Assembly (NCBI GenBank): GCA_003136415.1
Contig: PLEI01000069.1
Span: 30,972-64,094 of the forward strand
DNA: 33,123 nt
Direction of reading: 5' to 3'
Source: Acidimicrobiaceae bacterium
Lineage (GTDB): Bacteria > Actinomycetota > Acidimicrobiia > Acidimicrobiales > RAAP-2
Below the pieces are notes generated by a model. The model was not told where the DNA came from. It made no database searches and saw only the letters and a program-made list of their open reading frames with translations. Below, piece by piece: positions 15,313-22,491 of the stretch; the first letter of the stretch is position 1; every line of letters starts with the position of its first letter. The translations under genes and the position numbers were made by a program.

Positions 15313-16283
15313 TGTGAAGGATCCTTCCAACATGCGGCGAAACTCCCCCGGCCCCGGTCGAGGAGTGCCGGTTCTTCCTGAGCGCACTTCTCCTCGGCGT
15401 AGGGGCAACGCACTCGAAAGGGACACCCGACGCCCAGGCGCGTGGGGTCGGGTGGCGTTCCGCCAATCTGGTGCAGGCGCGAGCGGTGCGCGCTGTCCTT
15501 TCCGGGCAGGGACGCCAACAACGCCTTGGTGTAGGGGTGCGTGGGACGCTCGAAGAGTTGCGAAGTCGTCGCCTTCTCCACCACCCTCCCGGCGTACATC
15601 ACCGCCACGTAGTCGACGAGACTGGCCACCACGCCCAGGTCGTGGGTCACCCACAGTACCGCCATGCCGGTAGTGGCCTGCAGTGAACTCACCAATTCGA
15701 GGATCTGTCGCTGAATGGTGACGTCGAGAGCGGTGGTCGGCTCGTCAGCGATCAGGACGCGCGGCGACGTGGCCAGAGCCATTGCGATCATCACGCGTTG
15801 AATCATGCCGCCCGACAACTGGTGGGGGTACGACACGCGCACGCGCTCCGGGTCGGCCAGACCCACCTGACGCAATACCTCGCGGGTTCGTTCGCTCGCG
15901 AACCCCTGCGTGGCGCCGTGGGCCTTGAGTGCCTCTTCCACCTGGCGACCAACGGGCATCAGGGGATTCAACGAACTCATCGGGTCCTGGTAGACCACGG
16001 CGATTTCACCGCCGCGCACCGTGCGTAGTCGCTTATCGTCGACGTGAGCGAGGTCTTCGCCATCGAGCAGAATCTCGCCGCGCAGCACTGCCAACGGTGG
16101 CGACGCCAGCAGTCGCAGCACCGCGAGCATCGTCAGGGTCTTGCCCGATCCGCTCTCACCGACGATGCCGAGTTTCTCTCCCGGGCCGACGGCAATGTCC
16201 ACCCCACGCACGATCTCGTCATTGCCGTGACGCCGAACGATCCCGATGTGCAGGTCTTTGATTTCCAGTAAGGGCCTACTCAC
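15306..16283 (-). CDS. dppD: Oligopeptide/dipeptide-type ABC transporter ATPase (DppD/OppD)
   Basis: The 325-residue product shows LLEIKDLHIGI, Walker A GIVGESGSGKTLTMLAVLRL, VVYQDPMSSLNPLMPVG, signature PHQLSGGMIQRVMIAMAL, Walker B VLIADEPTTALDVTIQRQ and VLWVTHDLGVVAS. The C-terminal extension has GVGCPFRVRCPYAEEKC, the cysteine-bearing end of DppD-type subunits. It pairs with DppF to power the DppBC permease. GTG 16283 overlaps the anmK stop (GTGA). A longer upstream reading to 16412 is antisense-like sequence within anmK. Confidence 0.9.
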   Translation of the reverse strand: MSRPLLEIKDLHIGIVRRHGNDEIVRGVDIAVGPGEKLGIVGESGSGKTLTMLAVLRLLASPPLAVLRGEILLDGEDLAHVDDKRLRTVRGGEIAVVYQDPMSSLNPLMPVGRQVEEALKAHGATQGFASERTREVLRQVGLADPERVRVSYPHQLSGGMIQRVMIAMALATSPRVLIADEPTTALDVTIQRQILELVSSLQATTGMAVLWVTHDLGVVASLVDYVAVMYAGRVVEKATTSQLFERPTHPYTKALLASLPGKDSAHRSRLHQIGGTPPDPTRLGVGCPFRVRCPYAEEKCAQEEPALLDRGRGSFAACWKDPSQW

Positions 16284-17473
16284 GAAAATTCTCCCGAACC
16301 TTCGGTTTCGAAGACGAGGTTCACCGGGGCGAGGGATTCGTCGAGAGCGGTGATTAGCTGGCGGCCAGGAATAATGGCGCCCAGCACCACCGCGTGCTGC
16401 GCGCCCGTGCACGAGGCGATGCTGCCCTCGAGGCCCTGAACACTCAGGAAGCCAATGAGGGCGAACAACGTCGCTTCCTTCGCCGCCTCGGGAATACCGA
16501 AGTCGTCGATCAGTGAGATCGACGTCGCGTCGTCGGCGAGATTGCGCCGGATTGCTTGCATCAGCACCGGATTGCGGGTACCGCCGCCGGAAACGAAGAG
16601 CTCGCTCACGCCCTGATCACGTACCTCACGCGCAACGGTGCGAGCCGTCAGCTCACACAGAGTCGCCACGATGTCATCGTGAGAGACCTGACGCTCACCC
16701 AAGTGCGAGGTGAGGTACTTCAGATGAAAGAGTTCCTTGCCGGTCGACTTGGGTGCGGGCGCGTCGTAATACGGCTCCGCCAAGAACTCGGCGAGAAGCA
16801 CTTCGTCCACTCGCCCGCGAGCGGCGCTGCTCCCCTCACGGTCGTAGGTCTGGGCGCCATCACTCAGCCACGTCACCGCGGCGTCCATCAAGGCGTTGGC
16901 CGGACCGATGTCGTAGGCGATCGGATCGCGTGAGGGACCCACCACGGTGATATTGGAGATCCCCCCCAGATTGAGGGCTCCGCGAACCCGCGCCGGACGT
17001 CGCCCGAGCAGCAACACGTCAATCAGGCTCGCCAGCGGCGCACCGTGACCGCCAGCCGCGACGTCGCGACTGCGGACGTCGGCGACGACTGTGGCCCCCG
17101 TCGCCTCGCTAATCCACGCGCCCTGTCCTATTTGCAGGGTTCCCCGGGCGTGACCGTTCTCAACCCAGTGGAACACGGTCTGCCCGTGCGAACACACCAC
17201 GTCCACGTCGCCCGAGAAACAACTCTGCGCCAGTGACGCCGCCACCTCGGCGAAGCTCTGACCAATCAATGTGTCAAGCCGACACACTTCATCAATCGTC
17301 GTCGTCTGGGGCGGGAGCAATTGCGCCACGCGCGAACGCAGGTCGGCGGCGTAGGGGACGGATACGTGGCCGAGCAGTCGCGCGTGGACGGTGCGCTCAC
17401 GAAGGGTGAGTTGGAGCGCCACCGCTTCGATGGCGTCGTACGAAGTTCCAGAAATCATACCAATGACGTTCAT
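16280..17473 (-). CDS. anmK: Anhydro-N-acetylmuramic acid kinase, AnmK
   Basis: AnmK opens the 1,6-anhydro ring of anhydro-MurNAc with ATP and gives MurNAc-6-phosphate, in cytoplasmic peptidoglycan recycling. The 397-residue product begins MNVIGMISGTSYDAIEAV (the family has GxMSGTSxDGxD), then VVCSHGQTVFHW, DVRSRDVAAGGHGAPLASLI with the catalytic Asp, ALNLGGISNITVVG, AYDIGPANALMDAAV, and ELFVSGGGTRNPVLMQAIRR. It is slightly divergent (DAIEA, DIGPAN) but keeps the working motifs. ATG 17473 starts four bases after the dppC stop, and the end overlaps dppD, so it is embedded in the transporter operon. The substrate therefore is likely what this transporter delivers. Confidence 0.9.
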   Translation of the reverse strand: MNVIGMISGTSYDAIEAVALQLTLRERTVHARLLGHVSVPYAADLRSRVAQLLPPQTTTIDEVCRLDTLIGQSFAEVAASLAQSCFSGDVDVVCSHGQTVFHWVENGHARGTLQIGQGAWISEATGATVVADVRSRDVAAGGHGAPLASLIDVLLLGRRPARVRGALNLGGISNITVVGPSRDPIAYDIGPANALMDAAVTWLSDGAQTYDREGSSAARGRVDEVLLAEFLAEPYYDAPAPKSTGKELFHLKYLTSHLGERQVSHDDIVATLCELTARTVAREVRDQGVSELFVSGGGTRNPVLMQAIRRNLADDATSISLIDDFGIPEAAKEATLFALIGFLSVQGLEGSIASCTGAQHAVVLGAIIPGRQLITALDESLAPVNLVFETEGSGEFS

Positions 17474-17477
17474 GCGC

Positions 17478-18371
17478 TTAACGAGTCCTTGTGCGTGGGT
17501 CGGAAGTGTCGCGAAGACCGTCACCGAGAAAGTTGAATCCGATCACCGCGATGACGATCACCAGTGAGGGTCCCCACAGCGTCCACCACGCGACGCCGGC
17601 GAGGGAACCCGCGTTATTCACCATTTCGCCCAGCGACGCCGTCGGAGGCGGTGGACCCAGTCCGAGGAAGCTGAGACCCGCTTCGGCCACGATTGCCCAC
17701 GACAGCGTCAAGCTCGTCTGCACCGCGATAACTCCCGCCACGTTGGGCAAGATGTGACGCCACAAGAGTCGCAGTCGTGAGAAACCAAGCACGCGGCCCG
17801 CACGCACGAAGTCTGACTCGCGAAGCGCCAGCACGGGGCTGCGCACCACGCGCACGAAGATAGGGATCCACGGGACACCAATCGCAATAGCGCTATCCAC
17901 GATGCCGAAACCCAGCGCCGTCACGATCGCCAGCGCGAACAAGATGGTGGGGATCGCGAACATCATGTCGGTCATGCGCATGATCATCGCCGACGTCCAC
18001 TTACCCAAGAATCCGGCGACGATGCCACCAATGGTCCCGATGACCCCGGCGATGAGCACCGACAAGAAGGCGATCTCGAGCGACACCCCCAGACCCTGCA
18101 TGGCCTGAGAGAAGACGTCGCGGCCGAACTGGTCAGTACCCATCGGGTGCGAAAAGGAAATTCCCTTCAAGACCGAGGCGGGATTCTGCGCGTCGGCGGC
18201 GTAAGGCGTGAGGCCCCACAGCCCCATCAGCCCCACGACCAGCACGACGCCCACGATAATGACGCCACGGCGTCCGTCGCGACTGTGCCACAGCGCGGCG
18301 AACCACCCGCGGTGGCGGACGACATCCTCGTCGGAGCCCGGTGGGATTGTGGTGGACTCGGACACGCTCAA
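17478..18371 (-). CDS. dppC: Dipeptide-type ABC transporter permease (DppC)
   Basis: The 297-residue membrane protein has the DppC pattern: an N-terminal membrane segment (GVIIVGVVLVVGLMGLWGL), the periplasmic HPMGTDQFGRDVFSQAM motif, several further membrane segments, the EAA loop SDFVRAGRVLGFSRLRLLWR followed by HILPNV, and the conserved EAGLSFLGLGPPPPTASLG and FNFLGDGLRD. The start appears to be TTG 18371, which overlaps the dppB stop (TTGA); an in-frame GTG at 18365 is the alternative. It forms the membrane pore with DppB. Confidence 0.92.
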   Translation of the reverse strand: MSVSESTTIPPGSDEDVVRHRGWFAALWHSRDGRRGVIIVGVVLVVGLMGLWGLTPYAADAQNPASVLKGISFSHPMGTDQFGRDVFSQAMQGLGVSLEIAFLSVLIAGVIGTIGGIVAGFLGKWTSAMIMRMTDMMFAIPTILFALAIVTALGFGIVDSAIAIGVPWIPIFVRVVRSPVLALRESDFVRAGRVLGFSRLRLLWRHILPNVAGVIAVQTSLTLSWAIVAEAGLSFLGLGPPPPTASLGEMVNNAGSLAGVAWWTLWGPSLVIVIAVIGFNFLGDGLRDTSDPRTRTR

Positions 18372-19330
18372 CGCTTTCTCGTTCTGGGGTCCACGAGCGA
18401 ATAGGTCAAGTCGACCAACATGTTGACGATGACGAATCCCGCCGCAAAGACGAGCGTCACGCTCTGCAGGACCGGGTAGTCACGGTCGGTGATGGCGGTG
18501 ATCATTTGTCGCCCCATCCCCGGCAGGACGAAGATCTGCTCGACGAAAACAGTTCCCCCGATCAAGTAGCCCAACTGGATACCCGACATGGTGACCACGG
18601 CGGTGAGCGAATTCAAGAAGAGGTGGCGCCAGATATAGGCGCTGCGCGACACACCTTTGCCGAGCGCGGTACGCGCGAAGTTGAGACTCTTCACCTCGAG
18701 GACCGCCCCTCGAGTAGTTCGAAGAATGGCGGCGCCAATGCCGAGACTCAAGACGAGGGCGGGAAAGATTATCTGCTGAAAATTGAGCCACGGATTGGTG
18801 AAGAACCCCACGAAGTTGAGCGACGATGGGAAGTAGTGGAACTTGTCCGCCATGTAGACCGAGAGAACCTGGGCCAGAATGAAGCCGGGCACCGCCAAAC
18901 CGACGACCGACACCGCCTGGCCGAGATTGTCCTGCCACCTGCCCGGGTGCAGGGCGCTCCACATCCCAAAGCCGACACCAATGAAGAGCCCCAGGACCAT
19001 CGAGAAGAATGCCAATTCGAGGGTGACGGGCAAAGTGCTACCGATGAGAGTGCTCACGGACTCGCGATAGGTCAAGGACACGCCGAGGTTTCCCGTCAGC
19101 GTGGCGTGCAGCCATGAGAAGTACTGCTGGACTGCGGGTTGCCCCACACCGTAGTAGCGGTCTAACGCAGCGATCTGGGCACGAGTGAGGAGACCCTCAC
19201 TCGTGCCCATCGCCGCGCTGACTGCATTCCCGGGGAGTACCCGGAGGATGATAAAAACAATCACCGACGCCCCAAAGAGGGTGACGAGGATGCTGAGGAT
19301 TCGCCGCGCAATGGAGAGAAAAACGTTCAT
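18368..19330 (-). CDS. dppB: Dipeptide-type ABC transporter permease (DppB)
   Basis: The 320-residue product is a canonical DppB/OppB permease: the first membrane segment ILVTLFGASVIVFIILRVLPG, GNLGVSLTYRESVSTLI, several further membrane segments, the EAA-type loop SLNFARTALGKGVSRSAYIW, and the C-terminal TVFVEQIFVLPGMGRQMITA followed by ITDRDYPVLQ. The ATG at 19330 lies 26 bp after the dppA stop. In the family, DppB and DppC form the heterodimeric channel used by the DppA receptor and the DppDF ATPases. Confidence 0.93.
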   Translation of the reverse strand: MNVFLSIARRILSILVTLFGASVIVFIILRVLPGNAVSAAMGTSEGLLTRAQIAALDRYYGVGQPAVQQYFSWLHATLTGNLGVSLTYRESVSTLIGSTLPVTLELAFFSMVLGLFIGVGFGMWSALHPGRWQDNLGQAVSVVGLAVPGFILAQVLSVYMADKFHYFPSSLNFVGFFTNPWLNFQQIIFPALVLSLGIGAAILRTTRGAVLEVKSLNFARTALGKGVSRSAYIWRHLFLNSLTAVVTMSGIQLGYLIGGTVFVEQIFVLPGMGRQMITAITDRDYPVLQSVTLVFAAGFVIVNMLVDLTYSLVDPRTRKR

Positions 19331-19356
19331 TGTGCGGCGAATCCCCTATTCACTAC

Positions 19357-20916
19357 TTACTTGAGTGTCGTGTTCGCGAGACTCGACAACTGCGTGGTGT
19401 TGATCGGCGACAGCGTGAATCCGTGGACGTGCGATGACAACACCGCAAAGTCGTAGGAGTCAAACAGCCAGATCCACACCGCGTTACCCGTCAGGTCGTT
19501 GTTCAGCTTCTTCCACGCGGCCGTTTGACCGGCCGGGGTCGAGTTCACGTCACCGGCCAGCAGTTCCTGCTGCAGTGACTTCGAGCTATACCCCGCGGGC
19601 ACTGCTAATCCTGCACCCTTGCCGAAGTAGCGACCGTACATGACGTAGGGGCTGGGGTCGGCCCCGTTCAAGGCGAAGGCCGCCTGGAACTTACCCTTCA
19701 GCCAGTCCTGGATGTAGGCGTTGCCCGCCAGGTTCTGGATGTTCATCTTGATCCCTACGCGCGCCAACTCCGACTGCATGGCGATTGCCTGGGCGGCGGA
19801 CGTCGAGTCGAGATCGGTGGAGGTGATCGCGGTGAAGGTGAAGCCGCTCGCGTGACCCGAGGCCTTCAGGTACTTGCGCGCCTGGGCCAGGTTCTGGGTC
19901 GGGCAGATCGCCGACACCGGGTTGGTGGCGTATGGTCCCAGCGGAACCGGTCCCACAACTTTGCCATTACCAAAGACGGAGTCCTGAAGAATCTGGTTGC
20001 GGTTGGTGGCGCAGGCAATGGCGCGTCGCGCGTTCACGTTGGCGAGAATTCCCACCTTGTCCTGCAACTGCAGGGCGCGGTACGAAAGATCCATCGCGTG
20101 CTGAACGAGGAAGGACTGCGGGATGGTGCTGACCACCGTCGGCTGCGACAACAGGGCCATCTGAATGGTCCCCGCCTGCAGAGCGGAGGAGATGGACTGC
20201 TCCGTCGGGATTGTCTTGAGTTCCACCGTACTCAGCGATACCTTGCCGCCCCAGTAGTTGGGGTTGGCCTTCATGGTGAAGGAAGTCGTGGGAACCAACT
20301 TCGAGAACTCGAAGGGACCGGTGCCGTCAGGCTTGGTGGCAATCGTGCCCGCGCTGATAGCGGCCGCCGGCATGATGCCCAGGTTAACGGTCGCGAGACC
20401 TTCGAGGACCGACACGTCAGCGTGGCTCATCGTCAACACCACTGCGTTGGCACCGCTCGCGGCGACCTTGGTCACCGAGCCGATGAACGAGGCGGACGGG
20501 TCAGCCGTCTTCGTGGCCTGCGCACGATTCAGCGAAGCGACCACGTCAGCCGAGGTCATCGTGCTGCCGTCGTCGAACTTGACACCTTGGCGCAGTTGTA
20601 ACGTGAGGCGCTTGTTGCCGTTGGAAAAGGTCCAACTCGTCGCCAGGTCCGGAACAATCTTCAGACTCGCGTTCTCCTGGACCAACGTGTTGTAAATCAG
20701 TCCGAGAGCTTCGAAGTCGAGAAAGTTCGTCACCACGTCTGGGTCGATCTTCTGAACACTATTGACGGTTCCAATCACGAGAGTGGAACTCGATGCCTTG
20801 GGGCTCACCGACGCCGAGGCGCTGGCCGAGTCCAGAACACTGCTCGAGAACATCCCGATCGTGCTCACCACGAGGGCCGCCGAAGCGAGACCTCTCACTC
20901 CAATTGTTCGTTTCAT
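19357..20916 (-). CDS. dppA: Family 5 extracellular solute-binding protein (DppA type)
   Basis: The 519-residue product is a cluster-C (SBP_bac_5) receptor for peptides or other compounds. A Sec signal (MKRTIGVRGLASAALVVSTI, then GMFSSSVLDSASASA) is followed by the mature domain, with KIDPDVVTNFLDFEALGLIY, then LVQENASLKIVPDLATSW, GNKRLTLQLRQGVKFDDGST, ADVVASLNRAQ and GTGPFEFSKLVPTTSF. There is no Cys after the signal, so no lipoprotein anchor, unusual for a Gram-positive receptor. The gene opens the dppABC-anmK-dppDF operon; GGGG lies four bases before the ATG. With anmK in the operon, the ligand may be an anhydro-muropeptide or anhydro-MurNAc rather than a plain dipeptide; sequence alone does not decide this. 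Confidence 0.88.
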   Translation of the reverse strand: MKRTIGVRGLASAALVVSTIGMFSSSVLDSASASASVSPKASSSTLVIGTVNSVQKIDPDVVTNFLDFEALGLIYNTLVQENASLKIVPDLATSWTFSNGNKRLTLQLRQGVKFDDGSTMTSADVVASLNRAQATKTADPSASFIGSVTKVAASGANAVVLTMSHADVSVLEGLATVNLGIMPAAAISAGTIATKPDGTGPFEFSKLVPTTSFTMKANPNYWGGKVSLSTVELKTIPTEQSISSALQAGTIQMALLSQPTVVSTIPQSFLVQHAMDLSYRALQLQDKVGILANVNARRAIACATNRNQILQDSVFGNGKVVGPVPLGPYATNPVSAICPTQNLAQARKYLKASGHASGFTFTAITSTDLDSTSAAQAIAMQSELARVGIKMNIQNLAGNAYIQDWLKGKFQAAFALNGADPSPYVMYGRYFGKGAGLAVPAGYSSKSLQQELLAGDVNSTPAGQTAAWKKLNNDLTGNAVWIWLFDSYDFAVLSSHVHGFTLSPINTTQLSSLANTTLK

Positions 20917-20957
20917 TTATCCCCCTGTGAGGTAGTAGAAGTATCCGCTATGCCGCG

Positions 20958-20986
20958 ACACTACAGGTGACATTTGGTCCAGTCAA
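20958..20986 (-). promoter_or_regulatory. Promoter of the dppABC-anmK-dppDF operon
   Basis: On the minus strand TTGACT (20986-20981) is followed after 17 bp by TAGTGT (20963-20958) preceded by TG, a weak -10 box. It reads towards dppA (start 20916). The -35 box begins the 13-bp operator-like motif. An alternative -35, TTGACT five bases further upstream, exists in the same stretch. Confidence 0.5.
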
Positions 20987-20995
20987 GTCAAATGT
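20970..20995. promoter_or_regulatory. Operator-like site 1 (13-mer TTGGTCCAGTCAA within a 26-bp inverted repeat)
   Basis: TTGGTCCAGTCAA lies at 20974-20986; read on the minus strand it is TTGACTGGACCAA and starts exactly at the -35 box of the dppA promoter. Around it ACATTTG (20970-20976) and CAAATGT (20989-20995) form a perfect 7-bp inverted repeat. The 13-mer matches site 2 at 11 of 13 positions. It is the likely target of the GntR-UTRA protein encoded divergently. Confidence 0.55.
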
Positions 20996-21069
20996 TGTTC
21001 TAAGATTTCGATTATGTTAAATTCGAGTATCCAATAAAACAAGGACTTTCGGGTTTTGCCTAAAATAGG

Positions 21070-21082
21070 TTGACCAGACCAA
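21070..21082. promoter_or_regulatory. Operator-like site 2 (13-mer TTGACCAGACCAA)
   Basis: This site starts exactly at the -35 box of the gntR promoter and differs from site 1 at two central bases only, in the same orientation relative to its own promoter. AGACCA is also a half of the TGGTCTAGACCA site bound by DasR/NagR-type GntR regulators of amino-sugar genes, which fits the genes here. Confidence 0.55.
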
Positions 21083-21098
21083 TTTGAGTTGGTAGATT
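21070..21098 (+). promoter_or_regulatory. Promoter of the gntR-GNAT operon
   Basis: TTGACC (21070-21075), a 17-bp spacer, and TAGATT (21093-21098) form a good sigma-70-type promoter reading towards the GTG at 21142. Transcription would start near 21105, leaving a short leader that contains the GGAGG ribosome site. Confidence 0.6.
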
Positions 21099-21141
21099 AC
21101 AAAAATCCACCGAACCTGGTGACCACCGCTTTGGAGGCCAA

Positions 21142-22491
21142 GTGCTTGATGAACCAGTACCGGTACTCGAAAGTACGGTTTCTGCGCCCAAATACCAGAG
21201 CATTCATGACGCGCTCCTCATCATCATTGAAGGACTTCCCGCCGGCTCGGCCATGCCCACCGAGCGCGAACTCTGCCAGACCTACGGCGTGTCGCGAGCC
21301 ACCGTGCGCCAGGCCCTCGGCCAATTAGAGATCGAACAGCGCATTTACCGCCGCCAGGGCAAGGGCACCTTCGTCGCCAACGCCAAGATCGAACAGCGCC
21401 TGGAACTGATGAGCCACACCGAGGGAATGCGCGCCAGCGGTATTTCTCCCAGCTCCAAACTCATTGACGTGCGGCGCGTCGCCGCCGGCTCCGACGTGAG
21501 TGTGCGCCTGGGCCTGTCGGCCAACGCCGAGGTCCTGCGTATCGAACGTCTGCGTCTCGCCGACGGCGACCCCATTGCCATCGAAGTCGTCTTTCTCAGC
21601 GCCGAGCGCTTCGACGGAATTACTGCCGTGCTCTCGGACAGCGCGTCGCTCTACCAATTACTCTCCTCGAACTACGGCGTAGAACTCGCCTCGGCCGAGG
21701 AGACCATCGAGGCGGTCGTGGCCGAAGGGCGCGAGGCGGGCCTCTTGCGCTGCGCGCCCGGCATGCCACTACTCATGCTCTCGCGCCGGACTCTGGATAC
21801 CTCGGGTCAACCCATCGAGTTCGTACGCTCGCTCTACCGCGGCGACCGCTACCGCTTCCAGACCGGACTACGCCGCCCCGAGCAGGGTTCGACCTCGACG
21901 CCGATGGAAAACCGACCCGCGCGGGTGCGGCTGGCGATGCCGAGCGACGCCCCCGCACTGGCGTCGGTCTTCATCGAGTCGTGGAAGGGCTCGTACCGCG
22001 GCATCGTGGCCGACGCGATCATCGATGGACTCGATTTTGAGGACACCACGAAATGGCTGGGCAACCTCATCGCCACGAAGTCGGCCCAGACGCTGGTCGC
22101 CGAGATCACGCCCGGACACGTCGTGGGCTTCACCAGCTTGGGCATGGAACCCGACAACCCCGGCAATGGTCATATCTACTCGCTCTACGTGGCGCCGCCG
22201 GCCGGCGGGCAGGGAATCGGACGATTGCTGCTGGAGAAGGCGCTCGCGGTCCTCGACCCGCTCTCCATCCGACCCGTGACCCTGTGGGTGTTCGAAGAGA
22301 ACGTCCGCGCCCGCAAGATCTACTCCGACGCGGGGTTCGTCCCCGACGGTGGACGGCGCGTCGAAGACCTCTACGGTGCCCAGGAGGTGCGACTTCGCCG
22401 TATGCCGGTCCACGATCAGATGATCACCACCTCCGCCCCCCCCACGGCGGACGCGGTTACCGACACCTCGGCTCCTCGAGCACCGTCATGA
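21142..22491 (+). CDS. GntR/HutC-family regulator fused to a GNAT acetyltransferase domain
   Basis: The 449-residue product has three parts. Residues 17-80 are a GntR winged helix (KYQSIHDALLIIIEGLPAGS, AMPTERELCQTYGVSRATVR, QALGQLEIEQRIYRRQGKGT). Residues about 95-245 are a UTRA ligand-sensing domain (VRLGLSANAEVLRIERLRLA, DSASLYQLLSSNYGVELASA, FVRSLYRGDRYRFQT). From about 257 a complete GNAT domain follows, with acetyl-CoA loop LYVAPPAGGQGIGRLLLEKA and VTLWVFEENVRARKIYSDAG. UTRA domains often bind sugar phosphates, so MurNAc-6-P, GlcNAc-6-P or GlcN-6-P are sensible effectors. The acetyltransferase substrate is unknown. The start is GTG 21142, after GGAGG at four bases. Its end overlaps the next gene (ATGA). 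An ATG at 21904 near the domain junction could in principle start a free GNAT protein; no ribosome site supports this. Confidence 0.88.
   Translation: MLDEPVPVLESTVSAPKYQSIHDALLIIIEGLPAGSAMPTERELCQTYGVSRATVRQALGQLEIEQRIYRRQGKGTFVANAKIEQRLELMSHTEGMRASGISPSSKLIDVRRVAAGSDVSVRLGLSANAEVLRIERLRLADGDPIAIEVVFLSAERFDGITAVLSDSASLYQLLSSNYGVELASAEETIEAVVAEGREAGLLRCAPGMPLLMLSRRTLDTSGQPIEFVRSLYRGDRYRFQTGLRRPEQGSTSTPMENRPARVRLAMPSDAPALASVFIESWKGSYRGIVADAIIDGLDFEDTTKWLGNLIATKSAQTLVAEITPGHVVGFTSLGMEPDNPGNGHIYSLYVAPPAGGQGIGRLLLEKALAVLDPLSIRPVTLWVFEENVRARKIYSDAGFVPDGGRRVEDLYGAQEVRLRRMPVHDQMITTSAPPTADAVTDTSAPRAPS

Noticed and set aside
15313..15654. Long Arg/Gly-rich N-terminal extension of the DppF ATPase
   Set aside because: The stretch lies within dppD in another frame. 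ATPase homology and a ribosome site support GTG 15312.
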